Shown: positions 33,003 through 44,840, counted from the first letter of the stretch. The stretch is 64,000 nucleotides of DNA from Nyssa sinensis (GCA_008638375.1 CM018052.1:19203571-19267570), one strand, 5' to 3'. Numbers and translations: made by a program. Notes: generated from the sequence alone by a model not told the origin.

Positions 33003-34309
33003 AATAAACAGAGGGAAGGGGCCATGGCCCCCTCAACATTTTGGAAAAAAATTCATACATTGAGACAAAAAAGTAATGGCCACTAAAAAAAATACAAAAA
33101 CCTAATGAGGCCCACAAAATCATACATAAATTTCATACAAGGGAGCCTCATAATGCACCTATTTTAACTCCTTCTGAGACCAATCTAAATGTATCCACTA
33201 TTGCCTTTTTTAACCAACTAAAGTCTAATATTAAATTTTGAATAATGTTAGATGTTTCAATTTTTGTACTAAAACTCCATCTCAAATGATGTGCAATAGA
33301 TTATTAGAAAAATATTAATAATGTATCTACCAAATCATTTGGGATGCAAAATGCGAGAGAAAGAGTATTACTCTTAAATTTTATATTTTAAGTGAAGATT
33401 ATGTGTGAGTAATTGTATTATATTAGGACATACCAATCTTAAACCGTATTGATTAGCTATTCATATTATATTGGTCTGTTTAGTCAATACAAACTCATAC
33501 CATATATAAAGTAAGTAGGCCTATTTGGATAACTCTTATATTTGAATGCTTCTATTCATAAGTTACATAAAAATTTATTTTCTTGAATGAAAACATTTTG
33601 ATTAACAAGGATTACATGATTATTTTTGTATTTCATTAAAACAATAAAATTTATAATTTTAAAAATCAATATTCAAAACCGCTATGGTTTTTTCATGTGA
33701 TTGTTTCCAGTATCATTATTGGATTGACATATTTACGATAACAATACTCTCAGTTGTAGGATTAAACAATAGGTTGAGCGAGTAAACAATGATACTTTTT
33801 ATTTTTAGACCAACTTTGGATCCTATGGACCCTATTTATTTATAATCTTGTTGAGAAACTGACTCTCATTTTCAACAATGAAAATAGTTAAAACAAGATT
33901 TCACAATAAGATAGATGATGACTTTTTTATAAATTATTTAGATGTTTAGTGTCTACATTGAGAAAAAAATCATTAAAAATTTTAGCATTGAAATAATGAT
34001 AGATGATTTTTAGTCTCTAAAATATTATCCCACACCCTTTTGATACCAAACTTGTGATTTTTTCTTTTATATATAGCTATGTGTTAGTTGCTAAGATATA
34101 CTTTTTTTGAGTCATGTGGCAACACTAGTATTAAAAAAAAAAAAACTTCATTTCATATCTTTTTTCTCTTACTTGAAAATCATAGTGAGTCTTTTTTATT
34201 GAAAAATGATTTTTGTTTCCTATAATGTTTCGAATTTTAATAGTAATAATATTATTTTATTAAACCGGCCGTTGGGCTCTGCTCCTATAAATAATCTTGG
34301 CTTCGCCCC
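33003..34309. mobile_element. Unclassified non-autonomous DNA element in the MULE
   Basis: The MULE frame is lost after TTCAGTGTCTATATTT and resumes at CTGATGACTATGG. The insert has GGGGCCATGGCCCCC near its left end (about 33017-33034) and CTTGGCTTCGCCCC at its right end. Such GGGGC(G/A)GAGCC ends are common on plant non-autonomous elements. Inner sequence is AT-rich without a gene. The target duplication was not found, so the borders are good to about 20 bases. Confidence 0.6.
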
Positions 34310-34490
34310 TGATGACTATGGTAAATTTGATGACAAGAATGATAGTCAAGAGAGAGATGGGAAAGTATGAAGGAGTTGCTTATCCTAGAATTCAAGAAAA
34401 ATTGGAGAAATCAAAGCAACGTAGTAAGACTTGTGTGCCCACATGGCTGGAGGGAATATGTATAAGGAGTGTTTCTTTCTGGATAAATGT

Positions 34491-34660
34491 GTTGTTGATT
34501 TGGAAGAAAAGACATGTTGCAAAAATTGAGACATTTTAAGATTGCTTTGTAATCATGTCATTTCATGTAAATATGTTATTGATTTGGGAGAGAAGACATA
34601 CAGTTGCAAGAAGTGGGACATTTCAGGATTGCTTTGTAGTCATGTTATTTCATGTATATT
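34491..34660 (+). repeat. In-frame 84-bp duplication of the MULE SWIM finger
   Basis: GTTGTTGATT at 34491 and GTTATTGATT at 34575 start two copies 84 bases (28 codons) apart. Copy 1 reads LEEKTCCKN, a stop, then DILRLLCNHVISC; copy 2 reads LGEKTYSCKKWDISGLLCSH. Each keeps the C-x-H pair; copy 1 has lost a codon in C-x-C and copy 2 has Cys to Tyr. Confidence 0.85.
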
Positions 34661-34916
34661 TTGCAAGAAGACTGAGGTTGAGAAATATATTGATGATTGT
34701 TACAAGAAAGAAACATATCTGAATAGTTATGAACTAATCATAAACCTTGTAAATAGTTCTATGTTTTGGCCAAAATCTAAGAGTAGAACCAATATTCCCC
34801 CACATTTATACAGAAGACCTATTGGAAGGCCAAATAATCTCAAGAAAATAGACCATTCTAAAACTACTAACCCTAATAGGCTATCTAGAAGAAATAACAC
34901 CATGAGAAGCAAAAAT

Positions 34917-37900
34917 TGTTAGGAATAGGGCCTGTGAGCGCAGGCGTCGAAAAAATTTGGACACTACTTTTAAAGTTTGTTCCTGCTAAGTGGGAGAGGA
35001 ACACACCTTCTTTTTGGATTGGGGTGAATATGAATACACAAAGGAGTTGCCAGCTTGTTTTAGGCTAAATAACAAGCAAACCTGATATAATCCATGAAAA
35101 GTAAATGTAAAAAGAATAGCATAAAAAATCTGAAATTACATTGCTTTGATCCTATTTACATTCTAAACCCCTTGACATGGGTTAAAACAAAGTAAGACAA
35201 AACTAGTTTACAATGAACCACAGAAATATGAATCCGGGAGCTAAGGTACGAGATGGAAAAGATTTAGGCACCCATTCTACCTTATCTGAATAGATTGACC
35301 TCAAGTGTTCATTCACAAGGCTTAATATTCCATGACAAAAATAATAGAGAGAGTGAGTAGAAAGAGATAATGACAGTAATGACGTGAATGAATAAAAAAT
35401 ACATTCAATAAATAAGTAAACCAAGCCCAAAATTAAGTAGAGAGCAACCAAATAAGTAAAATAAGCCAAAGAAATGGAGAGAGAAAAAGAGAGATTGACA
35501 TGAATGAAATAATAATAAAGTCATAATGGGAGAGATGGGATGTGGAAAAAAGACATAAATTAAATAGTTTAAAGAAAAAAAGTAGACTCTGGCTTATGAG
35601 GCATCCTACATATCCATTCAGATAATAGAATCAGAGCCAACGTAATTCTCTATTTCAATTTATTCTCTGAAAAGTTATAGGATAAATTAAATTAAGAGAA
35701 GAGAGAATAGTAGGATTTTAGGGAGCGTAACTGATTATTTGTGTTGAATCAAGGTCGCCGGAGATCGCCGTCGCCGAAAAAGGTGATCGGCGTGATCAGT
35801 GTAAAACTACAAGTGCACAGTATCGTAGTTTTATAGTAAAGTGATGAAAAGAGTATCGTTCTCAGGAATTGGTAACTTACTTTTGACAAATATCGAAATT
35901 ATACTAATCTCGACTTTATTTAGAAAAGTCACTCAGATTTTTGTAATTGCAATTTAAAATAAAATCAATTCAAAGAAAATACTCAAAGGAAAAGAAGGAT
36001 GTTGTTCGAAAATCAAATTAATGGGAAAGAAAACTTCTAGGAAATTGATTTCACCTAATCCCTCACTATGCTTTACTCATCTAACTAATTGAATTTAATT
36101 CTCTATGTTTGTTAAAATCTCCAATTCATCCAAAAGCCTATTTTGACAATCAATTAGAAATTATTCTTATTCATCATTTCACACAAGAGTATGCAAATTA
36201 ATAAATCAAGAAAGCAATAAGACCAATGATTTTAATACTATATAGGTTCGTACAAGTCTTTCGTTCTCTATATTCACCTATGCTGAAATATCCAAGATCC
36301 ATCATATATTTCTCTCTTTCGACAGCAAATTACAAGATCAAAATCATCTAATTAATGGCCAGTTAATTAGAAGCGATAAGCTCAGAATAAATCAGACAAA
36401 TATGAAGAGAATTACTTCAAATTAGCTTAGAAAAGCAAGCATAGTTCAAGACTAGATGACATCATTTTTCTAGAATAAAGAAAATTTAGTTCATGCTAAA
36501 AATTAAATTCAACATAAACGAATTCACCATAATTTTTCCTGAGAGGAATGGAAGAAAATGAACACTAAAAAATACTCTTCCTCTGCCGCAACTTCCTTCC
36601 CTCTGATTTTCTTTCTCCTTGCCGCAACTTCCTTTTTCTGCTTTCTCTGCTTCCTGCCACAACTGCCCAGCCGCAGCTTCTTTTTTCTTTCCTTTCTTTT
36701 TTCTCCAAGCCGCTGCTGCTTCTTTCTCCCTTTTTTCTTGCTCTGCGCCGTTTCTCCTTTCTTCTTTCTTTCTTTGTCTTTTTGTTCAACGCCCAGCGCC
36801 GTAGCTGCTTTTTTCCTTTTTTTTTTTTGCTTTTTCTCTACCAAGTCGCAGCTTCCTTTCAAATCTCTTCTTACTGCAGCTTTTTCTTCTTTTTCTTTCC
36901 TACCGCAACCTGTTCTCCAAGCCGCGGCTTTTTGCTGATCTCCAAGTCGCTTCCTCCTTTCTTCTTTTCCAGCCGCAACTGCCTTTTAAACACAACCCCC
37001 TTAAGCCCTAGACGATGTAGCAGCCCCTTGTTCTAGTGTATTTTTCCTGGGTTTTTGGTTGGACGACCCAAGTAGTCATGGATCGAGCCTATAATTTACA
37101 AAGTACCTCTTTATTGAATGAGAGAGAGTCCATAGACGATGGTCTGCTTCAATTTCTTCAAATCTGAAATAAAACTTAAATGATGACAATGAAGCCTAAA
37201 ATCAACCAGAAAATAAATAAAATTAGACTAAAGCTTAAAGTTAAGAAGTGATAAAATATTCTAAATTATGCAAGTCATCACGGTGCCGCGCGACAATTTT
37301 GTTGACCAAGTCAATCGTTGACCGAGTTAGTCAACGGGTCGGGTTCGGGTCAACCCGGTTCGAACGCCGGTAAGGGTTGTCAAAATGCTGCCATTTGGGA
37401 CCTTGGTTTTGTTTTAATAAACTGAATTAGGATTGTTCGGAAGCAAGGATAGAAATTTTGAAATTGGGAATAGGGTAACCCTATTCCCAATTTAATAAAC
37501 CTATGAATTGTAATCCTGGAATAGTAGTTAAATTAGTTCTAACTCAGTTGGAATTCTAAAAGAAATTCCTAAACAGTAAAGAAAATAAATTCTAGAAAGG
37601 TAGAAAAATTTATGGAACTTACAGAAGGGCCAAAAAATTAATTTAAAATCCTTTTAATTAAAAAAAAATTATCAAATGCCCTTAAGTCAGAAACAAAGGG
37701 AAAATGAAGGCCAATTAAAATAAAAGAAGAATGTAACCAAGACTTGAGCTTGAACTCCTTAGATTAAATCTTCAATGGTTTGAAACTCCTCCTTCATTAG
37801 ATTAGAGTTATTGCTTGCGTAGAATAAGACTTCAAGAAATATGGAAGAGAGAGAATGATTATTTTTGCAGCATCTGACTTCTTAATGATAATGATGTGGA

Positions 37901-38791
37901 ACCTTGAATTATGGTAGTAAGAGAGTCTTATTTATAAGAAAAAAGTAAGGAGGTTTGATATAAGGGCTTACAATGAATCATATGGATGAATGACCAAGAT
38001 TAAATGCTTAATGAGCAAACAACTAGATATAGATATTATTTTATGCAAGAATCTAGGGTAAATCTCTTAGAATAAAGAATAAAAAAAATTTGGCAAGTAT
38101 TTGATGGACAAACCTGTATTTACTATATTGCCCTTAATTCGATGGAGAATTTAGGGATAAGAAAATTACAAAAATGCCACTAAGGCATAAAAAAGTCAAA
38201 ATTGTCCCTAAGGACCAAAATAATCCTGTATGGATAAAATGACTTGAAAATTACATGTATACCCATGAATGACCAAATTAATCTATATGAACTAGAAATA
38301 TGTTATAATTACCAAAGGCCCTCCAAATGGAAAAATAGCATTAATATTATATAAATATCCCTAAAAGGTAGGAACCCTTTAGTATTTACCAAACTATCCC
38401 AAATGGGTAAGGACACACTAAAAATTACCCAAATGCCCTTAATGGAGATTATGATTAGAATACTCTCAAAGGTCCTAATGTGTCAAACGACCAAAATGCC
38501 CTTAGTGTGCATAATGACCAAAATGCCAAAAATGCCTTTAGTGGACATAATGACCAAAATGTTGAAAATGTCCTCTATAGAAAAAATGACGAAAATGCCT
38601 TCTATGGGCAAAATGATCAAAATGTCTTCTATTGACAAGATAACCAAAATGTCAAAAATGACTTCTATGGACATAATGACGAAAATGCCATCTATGGGCG
38701 AAATGAGAAATTACTAAAATACCTCTAAATGGGACATATTGTAGCAACTTATCAAAAATTGTTAAACCACCTTTATTCAATCAAGGGTTTC
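34917..38791. mobile_element. LTR-like insertion (~3.88 kb) in the MULE zinc knuckle
   Basis: It starts TGTTAGGAATAGGG and ends GGGTTTC(A). AAAAT precedes the left end (34912-34916) and (A)AAAT follows the right end (38792-38796). Joining across it restores the MULE region from MRSK to QGHNRRSC. Contents: non-coding text with AAACTACAAGTGCACAGTAT near 35,805, a long pyrimidine-rich block (36,560-37,000), GGGTCGGGTTCGGGTCAA near 37,338 and the repeat at 38,403-38,717. The size and TG start suggest a solo LTR, but it does not share ends with the family L copies. The overlapping frames in both directions at 36,524-37,036 come from CT-rich composition, not genes. Confidence 0.6.
38403..38717 (+). 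repeat. Minisatellite built on ATGACCAAAATGCC units
   Basis: Units of 9, 18 or 27 bases (ATGACCAAA, ATGCCTTCT, ATGGGCAAA and variants) follow each other. Because every unit is a multiple of three, the plus strand stays open for 104 codons with Met about every third residue (TKMPSMGKM), and the minus strand is partly open too. I regard it as a repeat, not a gene. Confidence 0.85.
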
Positions 38792-39000
38792 AAAATGGGC
38801 TGTCTACAGGGCCATAATAGAAGGAGTTGCAAAAACCACCCTACTCAAAGGCATAACAGAAGTGGTAATCAAAGATTTTCAAATGCAGCTACTAATAGTG
38901 GTACTCAAAGGTCTTCAAATGTAACTAGTGGAAATGATGCTCATAAGACATCAAAGGTGGCTAGTGGCCTTATAAGTTCATGAACTTAACACAAAATTCT

Positions 39001-39180
39001 TTCAATATAGTGTTATTTTTTTGTTAAGTAATTATTATAGTGTTATGTGGTTGGTATTTATTTACTCCTCATGTTTCAAGTTAGGAAAAAATTCAAGGGG
39101 AGTGTTATAAACCATGGCTCATCAATACAAAATAACACAATTTTTATGGTGGCATAAGTTATTAGAATGGTGGGTATAAG
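39001..39180. other. Probable MULE 3' untranslated end
   Basis: Short AT-rich spacer after the MULE stop (38981) up to the target duplication of the next LTR. The MULE terminal repeat may be here but was not recognised. Confidence 0.4.
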
Positions 39181-39709
39181 GGTAATGTAATATCCCGACC
39201 CAATTGGGTAAAGTAATTTATGTTAATGCCATTTTTTATGAAATTAATTAGATATTAATTAATTAGACATCTTAAAAAGAACTTGGTAGCCCGTGAATAT
39301 TAAAATTAGTACATGAAGTGAAATTAGGCGAATTAGCATGATACGCGAGTAAAACAAATTTAATCAAGAATTTTTCGATAAATATGATATATTTTTGGAA
39401 GAAATAAAACACGATTTAACATGTCAAAAATAAAATTAATGACACGAAAAGGAAGCATACAAAAATTAAAAACATGACAAGAATACCAAGAGATTTCTAC
39501 GACAATTGAAATACAACTTAAAAATTTAACAAACATACCCAAAATGCCAAACAAGGTATAAGAAGAGAAAAATGGAGAAAATAAGCCTAAAATGTTGGCC
39601 AAAGGGTTTGAACCCTAGACCAAAAAGAAGAAGGACTCTAAGCCCAAAAAGATTACCAGTTAGGCTACAAGCACTTTCGTGCTATAAATCTCACAAGATA
39701 TATATATAT

Positions 39710-39742
<33 letters not shown>

Positions 39743-39850
39743 ACCCATATGAAATCCCATGGTTGCATGCTCAAAAGCTGAGTTGTCAACACCTCATTGG
39801 GCCACCCTCTCATCCAAGTACACTTCATGCAACACCTCAGCAGATATATT

Positions 39851-39885
<35 letters not shown>

Positions 39886-41011
39886 ATATGTATAATATGT
39901 ATACCTTTCATAATGTGTGCGTATAAGGCATAACATAACAGACTAAGTGTTATATGTGTGTGTGTGGTGTGCGGATAGAGAGAGGGAAAAAGAAAGTGAA
40001 GAAGAGGAAAGAAGAAAAAGAATGAGGAAAAAGAAGTTGTGCCTGCATGCAATCTTGGGAGCTGCTCTAGTGAATTCAGTAGCTCAAGCCCAAGAAAAGG
40101 GGACCACCCATTTTGAAGGTAAAACCCTTAAACATAGTTTTTCTCTCTAAGAAAAAGAAGAAGAAAAAAAAGTATATTTATCACAATTTTGTGTTGTTGG
40201 ATGAAACTGATATGCATGCATGTGATTTTAACACATAACAGTAGAAGATAGAGGTGAAATGGAGGAGTTTAAACTAAGCAAAGTCGTGGGCTGCCATCGA
40301 TGGACCGCCGAAGGTATGGGTTTGAATCAAACCCCACTAAACCCATTTTTGTTACTTGAGGCTGAAACTAGACCTCAAAGTAACCAAAAATCCACCACAA
40401 CGTGACTTAAAAGCCCATAGAAGGACCCCTAAAACCTAAGTTGCAGGTTAAGGCCTTAAAAGATGAATGCTACAAAACAACCCATAACCTCTATTTTTAG
40501 AATACAGATTAAAAATGCATGATATGACGATCATCATGGAGGAAACATAAGTTAAAATGGCTAAGAAACGAGCTCTAATGGAGCTTTGAAAGTACACGGC
40601 CATTGAAGCTCGATAGAGCTTGTGGGATTAAAACAATCCATGAAACAAACGCCAAAATGTCCTTTGATGTCCCAAAAAAGCATTTGAATTGAAAGCAAAG
40701 GGAAATGACGCTTAGAAATGCACGAAATAGAAGATTAAGAATTTTGAAACTAGGATTACATTGACGGGAGAAATGGGGAAGAAGATGAATAGTGTCGGGT
40801 CGATTTTGGGTTCGGGTCGAGACCCGCCTAGTCGCATAAATGGGTAAGTAGAACGGCACCATTTAGGGTTTAAGTTTTAATTTAAAAAGGGGACTGCGTC
40901 TGTTTGGTAACGAGGGTAAGAGATCCCAATTTGATAAGCAGAGGTGGAGCAGGATAGCCTATCCTTGATTTTACCCCTTATCCTCCGTTTGGCTTACCAA
41001 AAATCAGAAAA

Positions 41012-41110
41012 ATAAAAAGGAGCCGCAACTCCCTAGTTTCGAACCTAGGACCATCCACACGTGAGAGTTTTAAACCCCACACGTGAACCACTGTGCCACT
41101 GAGGCACTTT
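41012..41110 (-). other. tRNA-like block with good A and B boxes
   Basis: On the minus strand, TGGCACAGTGG (41098-41088) is a good A box and GGTTCGAAACT (41045-41035) a full B box, with 42 bases between, the spacing seen in tRNA genes. Then come GGGAGTTGCGGCTCC and a T run. The same arrangement is at 8121-8220. It may drive pol III transcription antisense to the LTR, or be a SINE remnant. Confidence 0.65.
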
Positions 41111-41641
41111 GATAAAATAGTAACCGAATAAATATATAATATAAAATAATATAATAAAATAAATTTAATTTAGTAAAATATTTCTGATGTCCGAATAAAA
41201 TAAAAAGATAGTGCAACCTAATATTTTTGGGCATTCCGGACTCAATGGCGGGGTCCAATTTGTGAAATTAAATCTCAAAAAATGTGAACGGACAAATTGG
41301 ACCAATCCCAAAAATGTCCTAAAAGCTAAATGAAGCCATCAAACAACCTCCAAAAATTATGAGAGTACCTACCCTAAGTTTTTTCGACTTTCTAGACTCA
41401 ACGGTGGAGTTCATTTTGCCAAATAAGATACCTAAAATACTGATATGTAAAATTGACTATTCTTAAGACACTTTAAAGGTACAATGATGCTACCTAGAAA
41501 GGGTAAATGAGTTAGTTAGGTTACAACCTAAACCGCATAAGTCCATAGACTTAAAATACGACCCATGAGACTAAAAGACCATAAATCCATCGATAAAATC
41601 AGATTAAGTCTATGAACAATATTGAACTAAAAAATGTTTCA

Positions 41642-42708
41642 TGATTTATAGGATCTTCAAAAAGAAAAGAGAAGGAAGTTTGGTTCGTCTTGAAGGGAGA
41701 AGAAACCATTTTTGAGGTAAGTAAAACCCGAACTCTAACATGTGATAATTCTTAGCCATGTCACAATTTTATTTCCACGATACTGCCAATTCGTATTCTT
41801 ATACACACTTGATATTTATTGATTCCCCAATTTGATACTTGTTCTACCTTATGGACATGTTGAGAATTTAATTGTCAATATCTCGATGTGATTACTTGTT
41901 CATTTCTGTACCTTGCTTTGGATATTAAAAAATTACTATATTTCTCACTGCCAAGAATTTGTTATTCACATATATGTACATCCCTTGTGAAATTCTGATA
42001 ATCATGATATTATTATGAGTGCGTTTGTCACAACGTCTATCTTGATTCTATAGATGCTGATGCGAACATAAGGGTCGATGATTGGGAATGATGCCCAACA
42101 CTTAGTCCATGGAGGACATGATATATGTAAAGAGTTTTAGTGCTATTCAAGAAATATTTCCTGAATAGCGTATATGTAAAAAAAAAAATTTTGATTTATA
42201 GGATCTTCAAAAGGGAAAGAGAAGGAAGTTTGATTCCTCTTGAAGGGAGGAGAAACTATTTTTGAGGCAAGTAAAACCTGAACTCTAACATGTGGTAATT
42301 CTTAGACATGTCACAATTTTATTTCCTCGATGTTGTCAATTCATATTCTTATACATACTTAATATTTATTGATTCCACAATTTGAGACCTGTTCTACCTT
42401 GTGGACATGTTGAGAATTCAATTATCAATATCTCGATGTGATTACTTGTTCATTTTTGTACCTTGCTTTGGATATTGGAAAATTGTTATGTTTCTCACTA
42501 TTGAGAATTTGTTATTACACATATATGTACATCCCTTGTGGAATTCTGATGATCATAATATTATTACGAGTGCCGGAAGTTATGTTTGTCGCAACGTCCA
42601 TCTTGGTTCTATAGATGCTGATGTGGACCTAAGAGTCGTTGTTTGGGAATGATGCCCAACACTTAGTCCATTGAGGACAAGATATATATAAAGAGCTTTA
42701 GTGCTATT
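41642..42708 (+). repeat. ~550-bp tandem duplication in the plus LTR
   Basis: Copy 1 is about 41642-42147 and copy 2 about 42192-42708. Shared text includes TGATTTATAGGATCTTCAA, GTTGAGAATT, TCGATGTGATTACTTGTTCA and GATGCCCAACACTTAGTCCA. About 90% alike by eye. A 10-base insertion (near GCCGGAAGTTAT) marks copy 2. Confidence 0.9.
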
Positions 42709-43654
42709 CTGGAACCCGATTGAAGGGTGAATCTGAATAAGTGCTTTTAAGGGTAGCCGAGCCCTTTTGATTGATAGCATATATTTTGTTAGTATCTTAT
42801 ATCTTTTATTAAATCATAATCTAATTATTCACTCTTTGGTTATTAATACGCCTTGAAAGCCTATCTTTGGATTATCTGATGCTACACTATTTAGTTGTTG
42901 ATACGCCGTACAAGCCTATCTTTGGATTACTTGATAATGCACTCTTGATTGTTGATATGCTTTATAAGTTTATCCTTGGATTTGATTTGCTATCTTGTGA
43001 TTTGTGGTAGCTGACTGTTGTAAAGGCCAATCCTTATCATTGATTTGTTATACTGCTTGTATCCATTGTATCAAACTACTATGTGATGTGCCTTTTGGAC
43101 CCACAGGTCATTTCTAGTGATTCACACTTTTGGTGATTAGATATTGTGATATTGTACCCTTTACTTGCCATTGTTTATATTCTTCTATTTGAACTGACCT
43201 TGATCCATAGCAGAGTGAGGGAATTTACTTACCAAGCTAAGTTAGCTCACTCCAGATATATCATTTTTTTTCAGGAAAGGATACTACAGAATGACCATAG
43301 GGCGTACACTACAAGTAGGCGCTACATTTTGCCCACAGATCGTCCTTTGCAAGTAATGGTGGACACTTTTGATGTACTTGTAATTAGATTAAGTGTAATG
43401 AAGTCTTATCTCTCTTATGTGTCCACGTCCTGGTTATGGTTTTTGTATTAAGGTTCTGTAATTTAAACACTTACTTTTATCATGGCATGTATAACTATAT
43501 TATGATGATACTACTAAATTAACTAATTTCATGACATATATTAATAATTAATTAATCTGTGTTTGAGATCCTTTAGTGGGGACGGCTCACGAGCCACACC
43601 CCTGGTCGTGGTCCCTTGATCCGCATAAGGCGGGTTACAGGTCGTGATAGGTAA

Positions 43655-44490
43655 GTTATATCTTTAGATTTTATTTTATATATACTTTATATAATTCTAC
43701 TCCTACGTCTTATGATGGTCATTTTTGTTTATAATTGGTTGGAAGTTGGACAATTTCTCCTCCTATTTCTTTTAATGGACCAATCAAAATTTTTATTCAT
43801 GCCATTACTGCTTCACTAATGTAAGAATCAGCTCCTAGAGAACAATCATACACCACTCTGTTGGACTATCATCTATCATGTGGCGAAGCCAAATATGATT
43901 TTTAAGCTCATCTTCTAGGAATGATGGGAATTGATTGTGTTTTTTGTGGGGTTGGTTGAATATAATTGATATCTATTTTGTAAAAATGATGATGGTTTTT
44001 GTTTAAAAATAGTTGGACAACATAGATTTTGATTTTTAGATGTTATGGTTTATGTTGTAACAATGTTTTTCCCTAAGTAAATGGCAATAGTAAATTTGAA
44101 ACAATGTGTATTTTATATTTTGAACTAATATATATTCTATATGTATTTTGGACATGAACTTTTAGGATAGTATGATTTTAGTTTATAATATTTGTGTACG
44201 TTCAAGTTGGTTTTTTTAAGTACAAGAGTTATAAGAATCAAATAATGAAATTAGAAAATAGAGGCTTAACATTTATCACAAATCAAAGGTTTACATCTTT
44301 TACAAAACATATGTTCTTACAAAATAGAGGCTTAACGTCCATTACAAATCAAGTCCATAACATCTGTTACAAACTAAAGTCTTAACACTTATTACAAAAA
44401 ATAGGCTATTGCAAAACAAAGACTATCATAAAAGACCATTGTTTAACATAATAGTCCCACAACACTAATGTTATTCTAAGTAAAGCACCT
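43655..44490. other. Spacer with short imperfect repeats
   Basis: No gene. 44,200-44,420 has repeats of the form AGAGGCTTAACxTxxATTACAAATCAA. Confidence 0.5.
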
Positions 44491-44499
44491 TGATTCTTG

Positions 44500-44840
44500 T
44501 TCTAATCTTAGTCTCACCAAAATTAAAGAAAACACCAATTGCTACTTCAATTATGATCTAAGAGGCAATTGCAAAAATACCAGTAAAGTATCATTTTTTT
44601 TTTGACACTTTTTCCACTTTATCCTTTAATCTGTCAATATTCTTCTCATTATTTTTGGCAAGGGTCCTCAACTTTTCATTTCTATTACTTGTTGGCTCTT
44701 TCTAGCTATGTTTTTCTTGAGTGTATTCTTTAATTTTTGTACCTTTTATCTTATGTTGTTGATCACTTGCTTCTCACGTTCACATGTTATAGAGTTATAC
44801 CATAGAAAGAACAGATAACCACCAACATCCTACAATCATT
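44500..44840 (-). pseudogene. GRF-type zinc finger protein fragment
   Basis: Minus-strand reading gives GGYLFFLWYNSITCEREKQVI and then Lys/Asn-rich helical text (KLRTLAKNNEKNIDRLKDKV) with stops between. Plant GRF zinc-finger proteins, often carried by MULEs, show the same order: the last part of the finger (C-G-x-F-x-W) and then a coiled coil. The first Cys residues of the finger are missing. Short and degenerate, so the call is tentative. Confidence 0.4.

Larger units (their letters stand above)
30650..39000 (+). pseudogene. MULE (Mutator-like) transposase gene, cut by four insertions
   Basis: Plus-strand pieces in order. 30650-31061: RWLTNKYVDEFRIDHNIKLQ, RVTNDFVVGIFRNQAYKSKV, RIYICL, KKKGFLVGCMPIIELDGCHL (first catalytic Asp region). 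31593-31999: FLELLLKDIRLVDQYKWTFI then SNQ. 32867-33000: LSNMLEAFS-type text. 34310-34916: MTRMIVKREMGKYEGVAYPR, PTW, and the SWIM zinc finger CKKWDISGLLCSHVIS, then YIDDCYKKETYL and PPHLYRRPIGRPNNLKK. 38797-38983: the CCHC knuckle end QGHNRRSCKN and a Ser/Asn-rich tail. Between the pieces lie hAT MITEs (31070-31584, 32008-32858), an unclassified element (33003-34309) and an LTR-like insertion (34917-38791). There are also several in-frame stops, so the gene is dead. MULE transposases cut and paste DNA; the element's own terminal repeats were not located. Confidence 0.9.
39186..43649 (+). mobile_element. Long solo LTR (family L), plus copy with perfect target duplication
   Basis: It starts TGTAATATCCCGACCC and ends GGGTTACAGGTCGTGATA, with GGTAA on both sides (39181-39185 and 43650-43654). 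Near its 3' part are GAGTGAGGGAATTTACTTACC, AGCTAAGTTAGCT and TTTTTTTTCAGGAAAGG (43,200-43,280), a pattern I associate with Tekay/Del-type chromovirus LTRs (from memory). It is 4,464 bp; without the inner 550-bp duplication it is 3.91 kb. The reverse complement aligns with the two minus copies, including the tRNA-like block and TCCGTT...GAGTC(T/C)(A/G)GAA...CCCAAAAA. No gag or pol, so a solo LTR. TA and TG microsatellites lie at about 39,697-39,741 and 39,862-39,885. Confidence 0.9.

Noticed and set aside
36524..37036. Several overlapping open frames on both strands (Lys/Arg/Glu-rich one way, Ser/Phe/Cys-rich the other)
   Set aside because: They result from a long pyrimidine-rich, purine-rich strand bias inside an LTR-like insertion. 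All frames are low complexity and overlap each other.
39572..40150. Open frames near TA/TG microsatellites
   Set aside because: Short, microsatellite-encoded and inside a solo LTR.
42401..43451. Plus frames of 83 and 101 codons
   Set aside because: They are LTR sequence; the first lies in one copy of the 550-bp duplication and is broken in the other.
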